Position numbers and translations under genes: made by a program. A stretch of 64,000 bases of DNA, taken from NCBI RefSeq assembly GCF_000165125.1, contig NZ_AEIU01000083.1, positions 1 to 64,000 on the forward strand, read 5' to 3'. Shown in pieces: positions 37,919 to 46,987 of the stretch. This DNA comes from Vibrio caribbeanicus ATCC BAA-2122 (lineage in GTDB: Bacteria > Pseudomonadota > Gammaproteobacteria > Enterobacterales > Vibrionaceae). Under the pieces are notes generated by a model. The model did not search any database and was not told the DNA's origin. It saw nothing but the letters and a program-made list of their open reading frames with translations. The stretch's first letter is position 1, and the number at the start of each line of letters is the position of its first letter.

Positions 37919-38812
37919 ATGAATGGTATTAACAACCCAATTACGACAGGCAATAATTTTGACTCGTCAGTTCGAAGTGGTGCTGAGTCTTCGCGCTTAG
38001 CGGGAACAACAAGTGGTAATTATCGAGGCGAGACTGTTCGTATACAAAATTCAGTTCAGTCATTTCTGGATGCTATGGAAGAACTGACCACACTAGGCTC
38101 GGGAAAAGCGGAAAAAGATCTCGGTAAACGTAAAGTTAGAGATAACGGAGCGCGTGTTAATGAAGCTCACGAGCTGGTTTCAGACTATCTAAAAAAAGTT
38201 CCAGATCTCGAAAAAAACCAGAAGATTAAAGACCTTGCCACTAAGATGGCAGGGGGGAATATATCAACTATTGCTCAACTTCAAACCTATTTGAACGGGT
38301 TTTCTGAAGAAAAAAGCCATCAGTACCTTGCATTGAAAGCGGTAAAAGAATTTCTTGGTTCTAAACCAGAAAGTAAAAACCTGCTGGTATTGATTGATAA
38401 AGCAATAGACAGCATTGAGAAGGAACCTGACTCTTGGTCTCGGATAGATACAGATATTCGTGTTTCAAGTTTTGCAAATGAATATAGCGAAGAGAACCAA
38501 TTTAGTAGCCTGCATGAATTACGTGGTTTCTATAGAGATGCTGTGCACGACTATCAGAGTTTGGGATCGGCATACGATGATGTTGTGCAGAGATTTGGTG
38601 GGAATGATGTCGCTAATGCCGTCGATTTTATGCTTCAAGCACTGAGCTCAGATTTGAGCGTTCAAGGCAGCAATATTGACTCGGTTAAACTCCAGCAATT
38701 GATGTCGGATATGCAAAAACTGAGAAAACTCAATACGGTTCAAGAACTCGTCACCAACATTTTCCAAATATTCAAATCAGAGCCAGTAAAGCATGCCTTA
38801 TCAAGTCACTGA
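37919..38812 (+). CDS. vopN: Gatekeeper VopN (YopN family)
   Basis: A 297-aa protein that plugs secretion before host contact together with TyeA, SycN and VscB. The N-terminal 40 residues are Ser/Asn/Gly-rich (secretion signal), followed by the chaperone-binding region and three helical repeats (about 65-290). In Yersinia the C-terminus binds TyeA, here encoded by the next, overlapping gene. ATG at 37919 follows AGAGG. Confidence 0.9.
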   Translation: MNGINNPITTGNNFDSSVRSGAESSRLAGTTSGNYRGETVRIQNSVQSFLDAMEELTTLGSGKAEKDLGKRKVRDNGARVNEAHELVSDYLKKVPDLEKNQKIKDLATKMAGGNISTIAQLQTYLNGFSEEKSHQYLALKAVKEFLGSKPESKNLLVLIDKAIDSIEKEPDSWSRIDTDIRVSSFANEYSEENQFSSLHELRGFYRDAVHDYQSLGSAYDDVVQRFGGNDVANAVDFMLQALSSDLSVQGSNIDSVKLQQLMSDMQKLRKLNTVQELVTNIFQIFKSEPVKHALSSH

Positions 38813-39077
38813 TTTAATGTCAGATATCATTAATTTAATTGAACAGCGCTGGGTTGGTAGCGAGGAAGTTTGGAGCCTAGTTGATTCTATGGAGTTAGGT
38901 TCAAGTGAGCAGAAAATTAGCTTTTTGAGGGAACTGCATAAATTGGTGCGCCAGATTCCCATTGATGTATTTAATGATCAAGAGCAGCGGCAAAACCTAA
39001 TACAAGCGTTACAGGCAGCGCTTGATGAAGCGATAGATAAAGAAGAAGAGGAAATGTGGGACAATGACTTGGATTGA
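38793..39077 (+). CDS. tyeA: TyeA, gatekeeper partner
   Basis: A 94-aa helical protein that binds the C-terminus of VopN. The segments IINLIEQRWVG, VFNDQEQRQNLIQ and the acidic tail EEEEMWDNDLD match TyeA of Yersinia. It overlaps vopN by 20 bp and sycN by 14 bp, so translation is coupled. Some relatives fuse YopN and TyeA; here they are separate. Confidence 0.92.
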   Translation: MPYQVTDLMSDIINLIEQRWVGSEEVWSLVDSMELGSSEQKISFLRELHKLVRQIPIDVFNDQEQRQNLIQALQAALDEAIDKEEEEMWDNDLD

Positions 39078-39438
39078 TACATCAGTGGATGACTTTTGCC
39101 GCGGTATGGGGCTTGACGCTGTCGATTTTTCGTCGGCTGGGCGTGTTCAGCTCGGCTTTGAACAAAGTGGTACGCTGCATATTGAGAAGTATCAAGATCG
39201 CCTATTTCTTATGCTGGCGAGACCGCTCGATTGGCGTCAGTCCAGTGAACCACTCAAGAGAGCCTTAAGCTTTTGTCATGCAGGGCAGGGATGGCCATTT
39301 CTTATCAAAGCAGGATTGTTGGATGACCAAACTTTGGTTCTCTGTGCGCAAATTGTGGGTGAGGATGTGACTTTGCCAACGATTGAGCAAGCCTTTAATT
39401 TACTGGTTCGTTTACACGATGAGGTAGCGAACGTATGA
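39064..39438 (+). CDS. sycN: SycN, VopN chaperone subunit
   Basis: A 124-aa CesT-fold chaperone that with VscB binds the N-terminus of VopN. The N-terminus TWIDTSVDDFCRGMGLD resembles SycN of Yersinia, and size matches. It overlaps vscX at ATGA. Confidence 0.9.
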   Translation: MTWIDTSVDDFCRGMGLDAVDFSSAGRVQLGFEQSGTLHIEKYQDRLFLMLARPLDWRQSSEPLKRALSFCHAGQGWPFLIKAGLLDDQTLVLCAQIVGEDVTLPTIEQAFNLLVRLHDEVANV

Positions 39439-39812
39439 GTCGAGTCAGTACATTAAATATTGGTATTGAAGGCTTTACTCACGTCTCTCTTGAGCAAATT
39501 GAAAGTGATTTTCCTCAGCGTTTTCAGTTATTACCTGACGGGCAGGCGATAGCCACGCACTTAGAGAAACTCTACGATTTGCGACCATCAGAGCAGTATT
39601 TAATGTCTTTAGCAAAGCCGAAACTTTCTCACTCTGAGTTGCTCCGTCCTGACAAATACCGCCAACAATTTGATATCACTCAAGAGCGACTTCAAGAACT
39701 GGCTCAGCAAAGTGGAAATATGGCCTTTAAACAAGCTTTGGAGACATTGCAAAGCACCCAATTAGATCAACGCTATCTTATCACTGCGTTGAATCTACTG
39801 ATTCAGGTTTAA
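39435..39812 (+). CDS. vscX: VscX, early secreted export component
   Basis: A 125-aa protein of the YscX family, found only in Ysc-type systems. YscX is exported early and binds YscV with its chaperone YscY. The C-terminal segment LETLQSTQLDQRYLITALNL is the conserved YscY-binding part. Followed directly by vscY, as in Yersinia. Confidence 0.9.
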   Translation: MSRVSTLNIGIEGFTHVSLEQIESDFPQRFQLLPDGQAIATHLEKLYDLRPSEQYLMSLAKPKLSHSELLRPDKYRQQFDITQERLQELAQQSGNMAFKQALETLQSTQLDQRYLITALNLLIQV

Positions 39813-39817
39813 GCTTC

Positions 39818-40156
39818 ATGTTACAACCAAAAGATAGGGAATTGCTGCTTGTCCATGCGGCGCTCCAAATTCAATACCAGAAACCCGAACAGGCTATCAC
39901 TTTGTTGGATGCCTTATTAGAAGCGGATCCTGAACATCAAGAGGCACGTCAAGCCTTGGCGGTTGCGTGTCTAAATTCAGGCCAGCTTACTCGTACAGTC
40001 GAATTATGTGAAAGCTTGTTAAAGGCAAAACACTCAAACCAAACTGGGCTGTGGTTTTGTCTTAGCCAAGCTCGATGGAAGCAAAATGATGTTGAGGGAG
40101 CACGTAAAGCTCATCGACGTTATCTACAATCTATAAATAGTGAATCAAATGAATAA
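39818..40156 (+). CDS. vscY: VscY, chaperone of VscX
   Basis: A 112-aa TPR-fold protein (repeats such as [20 protein letters not shown] and [20 protein letters not shown]). In Yersinia, YscY holds YscX and both bind the export gate YscV. It overlaps the vcrD start (ATGAATAA). Confidence 0.92.
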   Translation: MLQPKDRELLLVHAALQIQYQKPEQAITLLDALLEADPEHQEARQALAVACLNSGQLTRTVELCESLLKAKHSNQTGLWFCLSQARWKQNDVEGARKAHRRYLQSINSESNE

Positions 40157-42257
40157 GTTGATTAGTATCATAAATAAAATTGGGCAACGAAAAGACATCA
40201 TGCTTGCCGTGATGTTGTTGGCGATCGTCTTTATGATGATTTTGCCTCTGCCAACAGCATTGGTTGATGTGCTTATTGGTGCAAATATGAGTATAGCGGT
40301 GGTCTTATTGATGCTGGCTATCTACATCACCTCACCACTCGAATTTTCGGCATTTCCTGCTGTTCTTCTGATCACCACGCTATTTCGTCTTTCTCTTTCT
40401 ATCACGACAACGAGATTGATTTTGCTTCAAGGTGATGCCGGACAGATCGTCTCTACTTTCGGTAACTTTGTTGTTGGAGGAAACTTAGTTGTTGGTATCG
40501 TAGTGTTTCTCATCATTACCATCGTTCAGTTTATGGTGATCACCAAAGGTTCTGAGAGGGTCGCAGAGGTTAGTGCTCGATTTTCCCTTGATGCAATGCC
40601 TGGAAAGCAAATGAGTATTGATGGTGACATGCGTGCAGGGGCGATCGATGTAAACGAAGCTCGTCACCGTCGCTCTCTGATTGAAAAAGAAAGCCAAATG
40701 TATGGTTCAATGGATGGGGCCATGAAGTTCGTAAAAGGAGATTCTATTGCGGGCTTGATCATTATTGTGGTGAACATTCTTGGTGGGGTCATGATTGGGG
40801 TGACTCAGAAAGGCATGTCGGCTGGCGAGGCTCTTGAATTGTTTTCCGTTTTGACGGTGGGAGATGGTCTAGTTTCTCAGATTCCTGCGCTTTTTATTGC
40901 TATTACTGCAGGTATTATCGTTACGCGAGTCTCTAATGAAGAATCGAACGATCTTGGCTCAGATATTGGTGGTCAGGTAATTGCACAACCGAGAGCTTTG
41001 CTGATTGGTGGCGTTTTGTTGGTCTTATTTGCGCTTATTCCCGGTTTCCCTAAGGTTACTTTTCTTGTTTTAGCTTTAGTGGTAGGGGGCGGCGGCTTCT
41101 TTCTGTTCTACCAACAAAAAAAGCAGAGCGAATCTGACCAGTCTGATCTATCGAGTTTTGTCGCTCAAGGCGCTGGCTCGCCAGCGGCCAAACCAACAGT
41201 ATCCCGTAATAGTAAAGGTAAACTCGGTGAGCAAGAAGAATTCGCCATGACGGTTCCTCTTCTCATTGATTTAGACTCACGTTTACAAGAAAGCTTGGAG
41301 GCGGTCGCCCTCAATGATGAGCTTGCTAGAGTAAGGCGGGCATTATACCTCGATCTAGGTGTGCCTTTCCCGGGGATTCACTTGCGATTCAATGAAGCAA
41401 TGAAAGACAGTGAATACTTGATTCAATTGCAGGAAGTACCAGTTGCTCGTGGTCGAATTGAGAGTGATAAGTTACTGATTACAGAAGGTAACGAGCAAGT
41501 TGATTTGCTGGGTATTCCTTATGAAAAAGAGGATGACTTCCTTCCCAGTATCGAGACTCTCTGGGTTGATCAAAACCATCAGGAAAAACTTGAACAAAGC
41601 CAAGTTGGTTTCTTAACGCCTGATCGCATTTTGACCTATCACTTATCCCATGTATTGAAAGAATTTGCGCAAGATTTTATCGGTATTCAAGAAACGCGTT
41701 ATTTACTTGAACAAATGGAAGGCAGTTACGCAGAGCTTGTAAAAGAGGCACAGCGTATCGTTCCTTTGCAAAAAATGACCGAAATCCTTCAACGCTTGGT
41801 TTCGGAGGACATCTCTATTCGTAACTTGAGAGTGATTCTGGAAGCCATGGTTGAGTGGGGTCAAAAAGAGAAAGACGTCATACAGCTTACTGAATACATT
41901 CGAACCAGTTTGAAACGTTATATCTGTTACAAATACGCCAGTGGTCAAAATATGTTACCTGCATATCTACTTGATCAAAGTCTGGAAGATACGATCCGAA
42001 ATGGCATCCGTCAAACATCAGGGGGCAGCTACTTAGCACTGGATCCTTCTGTAACTCAACAGTTTGTAAGCGATGTTAAACAAACCATCGGGGATTTGAG
42101 TCGTATGCCTAACAAGCCAGTATTAGTCGTGTCAATGGATGTGCGACGATATGTTCGCAAATTGATCGAATCTGATTACTACGAGTTACCGGTATTATCT
42201 TTCCAAGAGTTGACTCAACAAATCAATATCCAACCACTAGGCAGGGTAGGCACATAA
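40149..42257 (+). CDS. vcrD: Export gate VcrD (YscV/LcrD family)
   Basis: A 702-aa FlhA-family protein with eight predicted membrane helices in the first ~320 residues and a large cytoplasmic domain that forms a nonameric ring receiving substrate-chaperone complexes. The [11 protein letters not shown]-terminus, the FHIPEP-like segment [20 protein letters not shown] and the EARHRRSL motif are conserved. The ATG at 40149 overlaps vscY; a GTG three codons earlier is less likely. Confidence 0.95.
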   Translation: MNKLISIINKIGQRKDIMLAVMLLAIVFMMILPLPTALVDVLIGANMSIAVVLLMLAIYITSPLEFSAFPAVLLITTLFRLSLSITTTRLILLQGDAGQIVSTFGNFVVGGNLVVGIVVFLIITIVQFMVITKGSERVAEVSARFSLDAMPGKQMSIDGDMRAGAIDVNEARHRRSLIEKESQMYGSMDGAMKFVKGDSIAGLIIIVVNILGGVMIGVTQKGMSAGEALELFSVLTVGDGLVSQIPALFIAITAGIIVTRVSNEESNDLGSDIGGQVIAQPRALLIGGVLLVLFALIPGFPKVTFLVLALVVGGGGFFLFYQQKKQSESDQSDLSSFVAQGAGSPAAKPTVSRNSKGKLGEQEEFAMTVPLLIDLDSRLQESLEAVALNDELARVRRALYLDLGVPFPGIHLRFNEAMKDSEYLIQLQEVPVARGRIESDKLLITEGNEQVDLLGIPYEKEDDFLPSIETLWVDQNHQEKLEQSQVGFLTPDRILTYHLSHVLKEFAQDFIGIQETRYLLEQMEGSYAELVKEAQRIVPLQKMTEILQRLVSEDISIRNLRVILEAMVEWGQKEKDVIQLTEYIRTSLKRYICYKYASGQNMLPAYLLDQSLEDTIRNGIRQTSGGSYLALDPSVTQQFVSDVKQTIGDLSRMPNKPVLVVSMDVRRYVRKLIESDYYELPVLSFQELTQQINIQPLGRVGT

Positions 42258-42670
42258 TGGTGTGTAAGCTCTCCGAGTCTTTAACGGCGTCAGGTCTCGA
42301 AGTGACGCCTTACTTTTGGCAAAAAAGCACCATAGTGCTGGGGCAAAGATATGTTTACGACGGTATGGAGTTAGTTTTTCGAGTCGAAGAAGGTGAAATC
42401 ATCATTACGTTACTACGAAGAATTAACCCTAACTTAGGGTTGAGTAATCCTTTCTCAGCCCTGTTTTTACTCGCAGAACATGCAATTGCGTTATACCCAT
42501 CAAGTTGGGTTCTTCGTGGCAATGTCGACGTATTTCGTAACAGTACTATGAGCAGTCATCGTCTCGCACAGTTTTATTTAAGAGCCTGTGGTGCAAGTCA
42601 TGATCAACAGGAAGATTGGTACTTTTTACGTCTTAGTGACTATCGCCCCCTAAAAAAAAGAAAAAAGTAA
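42257..42670 (+). CDS. vcrR: VcrR (LcrR family)
   Basis: A 137-aa protein matching LcrR/PcrR in size and in its position between lcrD and lcrG. In Yersinia, LcrR affects LcrG production and low-calcium control; the mechanism is unclear. A basic C-terminus ends in LKKRKK. It overlaps vcrD by one base (TAATG). Confidence 0.87.
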   Translation: MVCKLSESLTASGLEVTPYFWQKSTIVLGQRYVYDGMELVFRVEEGEIIITLLRRINPNLGLSNPFSALFLLAEHAIALYPSSWVLRGNVDVFRNSTMSSHRLAQFYLRACGASHDQQEDWYFLRLSDYRPLKKRKK

Positions 42671-42720
42671 AAACTTGCGACCATTACTGACAGCATCTTT
42701 TAGATGCATCACTTTAAAAT
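42669..42720 (+). promoter_or_regulatory. ExsA-type promoter of vcrGVH-vopBD
   Basis: AAAAA (42669-42673), five bases, GAC (42679-42681), six bases, TGACA (42688-42692): a perfect match to the pattern seen at vopN. A -10-like TAAAAT (42715-42720) lies 22 bp past the CTGACA hexamer. The first five A residues overlap the vcrR stop codon. A small GCATCT/AGATGC hairpin lies at 42693-42707. Confidence 0.75.
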
Positions 42721-42730
42721 AGGTACAAAG

Positions 42731-43021
42731 ATGAAATCACCCTTTAGTGAAACCATTGAAAAAGCTGAACTTGCTATCCGTAGCGCAGAAGATAGAGGCG
42801 ATATTTTCAATGAACTACTCGAAGGGTTAGGTGTAGGTCCGGTGGCGGGAGAACTCTTGCTTAGCGGACTTAATACCTCACCCAAAGTGATGAAGCTCGC
42901 GGAGCAAGAGCTTGTTGAAGAAGTTCAACGTCGTAGACAACAGCAGCCCCAGCTACAAACAACAAACACCCAAGGTACTCGGCGCAAGCGACCGACCATG
43001 ATGCGCGGTATGGTGATATAG
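42731..43021 (+). CDS. vcrG: VcrG, needle-tip chaperone and secretion regulator
   Basis: A 96-aa helical protein; LcrG binds LcrV in the cytoplasm and also blocks secretion before contact. The N-terminal helix (SETIEKAELAIRSAEDRG) fits LcrG, and the C-terminus is strongly basic (RRRQQQ...RRKRP). The ATG at 42731 follows AGG at seven bases; a nine-codon longer frame without a ribosome site overlaps the ExsA promoter. Confidence 0.85.
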   Translation: MKSPFSETIEKAELAIRSAEDRGDIFNELLEGLGVGPVAGELLLSGLNTSPKVMKLAEQELVEEVQRRRQQQPQLQTTNTQGTRRKRPTMMRGMVI

Positions 43022-43031
43022 AGATTTTTAC

Positions 43032-45293
43032 ATGACGAACATGACACCCGTAAGCTCTGTAATTGGAGCATCAAAGACAACAACGACTTCCGTTCTTCAA
43101 GTTTCATTTGAAGAGGCGTTGGTTGATAAACTGAGCCTAGAACTTGAAAAGTCTGCTATCGATCAACTGAAGCCATTGGTGGCAAAACTTCCGGCGATCG
43201 AAAATCTTAATGAAACAGAAAACGCCGAGAAGTACGCTAGCGCGCTGATTCAGCTAGTCAAAAAGCAAGAGGCCATATCGGGTACGCTTTCCGTCGACGT
43301 TGTGAATGATTGGGTCAAGGCAATACCAGCAACTAATGGCTTGGCTGAGGCAAATGATGTCATAAACAAAGTGAATGCGACGCTTGCTAATCACTTTCGA
43401 TCTTGGTTTGAAAGTAAGCTGGAGGATTCGGTCAGTCCCGGTCTTCCCAGTGGTTTTATCAGCAACTTCCGTCTCGGTGCTGAGAGTACTCAAGCTCAAC
43501 AAATTTCAGGGTTAACAGCGGATAATTTAAATGAAAAAACCCAAGAAATTAAAGGTTTTTTACAAGATCTCGGAGCTTCTTTTCGTCCACAAAGAGCAGA
43601 TGAAAATGCGGCTAAGTTTCTAAGTAGTGCTTTTGAATCGCTTGGTAATGGTGCTTCGGTGAACATTCACCAGATGAGACAAGCTGATTTTTCATTAACG
43701 AAAGCGCGCTTTCAATCTGCCCTTGAAACCGCACTGAATGAGAGTTTAAAAGGTATTGGTACCTTTGAGGTCAGTGATATCCAGTCACTGGCTGAAAAAA
43801 TAACTTGGGTACCAGGTGTCACTCAAAAGCAACTTACAGATGTGATTAGTAAGCTTTCACAGCAGGTCAAGCAACAATTTAAAGATTATCCCCCTAGCAC
43901 TGAATTAGTAGGTAGCCTACAAAGCGCATTTGATAAGGCGATGAAAGAACTCAAAGACAGCAGTGCTACGCTAAATATAACAAGTTTATTTTCGTTTGTG
44001 GCCTCTTTTGTTGTTGAAGGTCAAATATCATCTCTTCGGACAGATAAAGAAATTAATTCTTTGCAGCTTAAGCAAATATCAGAAGAGCAGTATAAAAAAA
44101 TTATAAATGAGGCAAAGAGAGACACTGTTGCCTTATTTGATAAAGACCTCAAGGTGCTTTTCCATAATGTTCTTTCTAAAGGCACAAAAGATCTGGCGTT
44201 AGAATTTCCCCAACGTTTCAGTGAGATGAGGAACGATTTAGCGTATCTCTCAACTCGTCTCAAACAAATTACCATAGAAGAGCTGCAACCAGAGAAAAAT
44301 GCTAATGGCACAATTAAACTAGAAAACGGTCAGCCGGTTTATAACATTGAAAGACAACATCAGCTAACTGCTAAAGACCTTCTTTCTGTTATCAAGGCTA
44401 ATATCGGAGGGGAAATGGATGAGCGTGTGTTGCTGGCTTTTGAGCAACGGCGTTTAAATCGTCTAGCTAAAAGAGATGAACACAAAGAACAACTTGAGGC
44501 TCTTACTGCACAACTAAAAATCTTCGGGGCAATACAATCTCAGATACAAGAGGTACAGAAAAAAGGTTCTGAGCCTGGTGAGAGTGGGGTCTATAAACCC
44601 AAGGAACTTTTCTTAAATCACGAAAGCTTCAAAATGTCCGAAAATGACTATGAAAAGTCAGCGATATATCGTGAGCTAGCCAATGTATATAGAGAAAATA
44701 AAGGACTTGACTTCCCAAGAGTCGAAGTCAAAGCGGAACATTTAGATCAAGAGGCAATAAAAAAAGCTGGGAAGGCGGGCATTACTATTAAGGGAGAGGA
44801 TTTTATTCTTTCGCCATCTAATATCGCAAAATATATCAAGGAAGATAAGCGAGAGTCTATTCATGAACTGGTGAGCTATAAAACCATTACTCCCCCTTTA
44901 GATGGAAAATATTTTATCGGTGGGCTTGCGAGAACAGATTTGACGCTCTCCCCAAAATATATTGAACGCTATATTAAACCCGAATACCGACACCCCAATG
45001 GAGGGATCATACCCGACAAAGAAGACATCAAGTTGACGCATGTAGATTTTTTAACGAACAAAATCAATAATTTTGATACAGCCGTAACATATCAGGATAC
45101 GAAAGATTCCCAAAAGTTATCGAACCTTTCTAACCAGCTCAGTGAGACGACCAAATTGGTGAATACTGATGTGCAACTGAAGACGACGGATCTGAACGAT
45201 ACCAATTCTCAATATCTCAATACCATTGAAGCAATGAACAAGTTCATCCAAAAGTACATGAACATTATTGAAACCATCTTACGAGCGATATAA
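43032..45293 (+). CDS. vcrV: Needle-tip protein VcrV, very large
   Basis: A 753-aa LcrV-family protein that should cap the needle and guide VopB/VopD pore assembly. The C-terminal helix with AMNKFIQKYMNIIETIL (about residues 733-750) is the LcrV coiled-coil signature, and coil-forming stretches also occur at 265-310 and 470-510. Relatives are much shorter: PcrV about 294, LcrV about 326, V. parahaemolyticus VcrV about 600. A repeated motif LSPxxIxxYIK occurs at 593-603 and 639-649. It has no cysteine visible and sits between vcrG and vcrH. Confidence 0.88.
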   Translation: MTNMTPVSSVIGASKTTTTSVLQVSFEEALVDKLSLELEKSAIDQLKPLVAKLPAIENLNETENAEKYASALIQLVKKQEAISGTLSVDVVNDWVKAIPATNGLAEANDVINKVNATLANHFRSWFESKLEDSVSPGLPSGFISNFRLGAESTQAQQISGLTADNLNEKTQEIKGFLQDLGASFRPQRADENAAKFLSSAFESLGNGASVNIHQMRQADFSLTKARFQSALETALNESLKGIGTFEVSDIQSLAEKITWVPGVTQKQLTDVISKLSQQVKQQFKDYPPSTELVGSLQSAFDKAMKELKDSSATLNITSLFSFVASFVVEGQISSLRTDKEINSLQLKQISEEQYKKIINEAKRDTVALFDKDLKVLFHNVLSKGTKDLALEFPQRFSEMRNDLAYLSTRLKQITIEELQPEKNANGTIKLENGQPVYNIERQHQLTAKDLLSVIKANIGGEMDERVLLAFEQRRLNRLAKRDEHKEQLEALTAQLKIFGAIQSQIQEVQKKGSEPGESGVYKPKELFLNHESFKMSENDYEKSAIYRELANVYRENKGLDFPRVEVKAEHLDQEAIKKAGKAGITIKGEDFILSPSNIAKYIKEDKRESIHELVSYKTITPPLDGKYFIGGLARTDLTLSPKYIERYIKPEYRHPNGGIIPDKEDIKLTHVDFLTNKINNFDTAVTYQDTKDSQKLSNLSNQLSETTKLVNTDVQLKTTDLNDTNSQYLNTIEAMNKFIQKYMNIIETILRAI

Positions 45294-45305
45294 GGGTAAC
45301 TTTCC

Positions 45306-45797
45306 ATGACGACACCAACTACCACAATTGATCCTTCTCAAATAAACACAGAGGAAATGCTTGCATTTTTTGATGAAGGTGGAACGTTAAAGATGTTGCA
45401 TGATGTATCAGACGATACGATTGAGCATATTTATTCAGTTGGATATAACTTTTTCCAGTCTGGTAAGCTGGAGGATGCATCGAAGATTTTCCAACTACTT
45501 GCCATGTTTGATCATTATCAAGCAAGATTTTTTATCGGTTTAGGTGCGACTCGTCAGGAGTTAGGTGAGTACCTGCAGGCGATAGATGCCTACAGCTACG
45601 CCGCACTAGTGGATATCAATGATCCACGCCCACCATTTTATTCTGCAAAATGCCATGTTGAGCTTGATCAACTAGCAGAGGCAGAGAGTGGGTTTTATAG
45701 TGCAAAGGAGATGTCTGCTGGGAAGTCAGAGTATGAAAACATACATCAACAAGCAGGCATCATGTTAGAAGCGGTGAGAAAGAAAAGGAGTAGTTAG
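45306..45797 (+). CDS. vcrH: Translocator chaperone VcrH (LcrH/SycD family)
   Basis: A 163-aa class II chaperone with three TPR repeats (for example DASKIFQLLAMFDHYQARFF and YLQAIDAYSYAALVDINDPR) that binds VopB and VopD before export. Size and sequence match LcrH. It also acts in regulation in Yersinia; this is not shown here. Confidence 0.95.
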   Translation: MTTPTTTIDPSQINTEEMLAFFDEGGTLKMLHDVSDDTIEHIYSVGYNFFQSGKLEDASKIFQLLAMFDHYQARFFIGLGATRQELGEYLQAIDAYSYAALVDINDPRPPFYSAKCHVELDQLAEAESGFYSAKEMSAGKSEYENIHQQAGIMLEAVRKKRSS

Positions 45798-45800
45798 AAT

Positions 45801-46979
45801 ATGAATTCTATTGCACTTGACCGCAACCAGAGTCAGGTCTTTACCCCTGACTCAAATCAAACTACGTCAGATAAAGTGACTGGAGTTGCATCCTCTGCAA
45901 CACCTGCTGTGACTTTTGAAAACGTAAAAAGTAAAAGTACTGATGTGCCCAAAGTGGGTAAATCGGGTATTCAGCTTGATCCTCCCAATGCGGCAGTAAA
46001 TGACACAATAAACGAGTTCACCATCACAGGAATGCAAGCAATGCAAGCAATGACACGCTTGTATTCCACTGTGCTGAAATCTGTCGATTCTATCATCGGA
46101 GGCTCGCCTAATATCAGAACTAAGGTTAGCGATGCGGCTGACTTTGAACTGGAATTAGCGAAAATTACAGATCAGCTTAAAGGTGCTCAATCTTCGATAC
46201 AAAAGCAAGATTTAAGTATTACAAAAGAACGTCACAAAAAAGAGATGGATGCAAACGCCGAGAAGCTTATTGAATCTGAGGCTGCTGCAAAAGAAGCTCA
46301 AAAGGCGGGATTAGCAAGTAAAGTTTTTGGTTGGATTAGTGTCGCTGCTTCTGTGCTAGCTGGCATTGCGATGATAGCAACAGGTGCTGGTGCTGTTGCA
46401 GGTGTGGCTATGATTGTTGGTGGCGTGATAGATGCTACTACTCGAATTCTGGATCATGCTGGAGTAGATAACCCGATAGCACAAAAAGTCCTAATGGCTC
46501 TATCGATAGCGGTCACTGTTGTGTCAGTGGTAGTGACCTTTGGCGGGGCTGGTGCAGCTAAGTTGGCAGAAGTCACTGCGAAGGCTCCTCAAACAATCCT
46601 TAAAACGGTCAATTCCCTTTCAACAAAAGTAGGCAACGGTCTTACGAAGGTTGCTGAAATCAATATTAAGGCAGCGTCAACATCAGCAAAAGCGGTCAAG
46701 ATAAGCTCGGAAACGACAGACGTGCTCGCTAATGTTGGCCAAGGAGTCTCAAATTTAGTGTCTGGTATTAAAAGAGCTAATGTCACAGGCATTGAAGCTG
46801 ATCTTAAAAACTCAAGTGCAGCAATGGAGCTTATCAATGCTCAGATGGATAAAATCAAAGAGAATATAAGCAAAGTGTTTGAGAGCAACCAACATATCAT
46901 GGATGCCCTTATGAGGATAATTCAAGAAAGATATGACGTCTTAAATTCAGTAGCTCAAAATAACAAATCGATAGTATAA
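45801..46979 (+). CDS. vopB: Translocator VopB (YopB family)
   Basis: A 392-aa translocator with coiled-coil regions (about residues 115-165 and 340-385) and two hydrophobic segments (about 175-220 and 233-252) that insert in the host membrane. The first, rich in Ala and Gly (VLAGIAMIATGAGAVAGVAM), is typical of YopB. Its AAAGGAG site is good. With VopD it forms the host pore. Confidence 0.93.
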   Translation: MNSIALDRNQSQVFTPDSNQTTSDKVTGVASSATPAVTFENVKSKSTDVPKVGKSGIQLDPPNAAVNDTINEFTITGMQAMQAMTRLYSTVLKSVDSIIGGSPNIRTKVSDAADFELELAKITDQLKGAQSSIQKQDLSITKERHKKEMDANAEKLIESEAAAKEAQKAGLASKVFGWISVAASVLAGIAMIATGAGAVAGVAMIVGGVIDATTRILDHAGVDNPIAQKVLMALSIAVTVVSVVVTFGGAGAAKLAEVTAKAPQTILKTVNSLSTKVGNGLTKVAEINIKAASTSAKAVKISSETTDVLANVGQGVSNLVSGIKRANVTGIEADLKNSSAAMELINAQMDKIKENISKVFESNQHIMDALMRIIQERYDVLNSVAQNNKSIV

Positions 46980-46987
46980 GGATTTTT

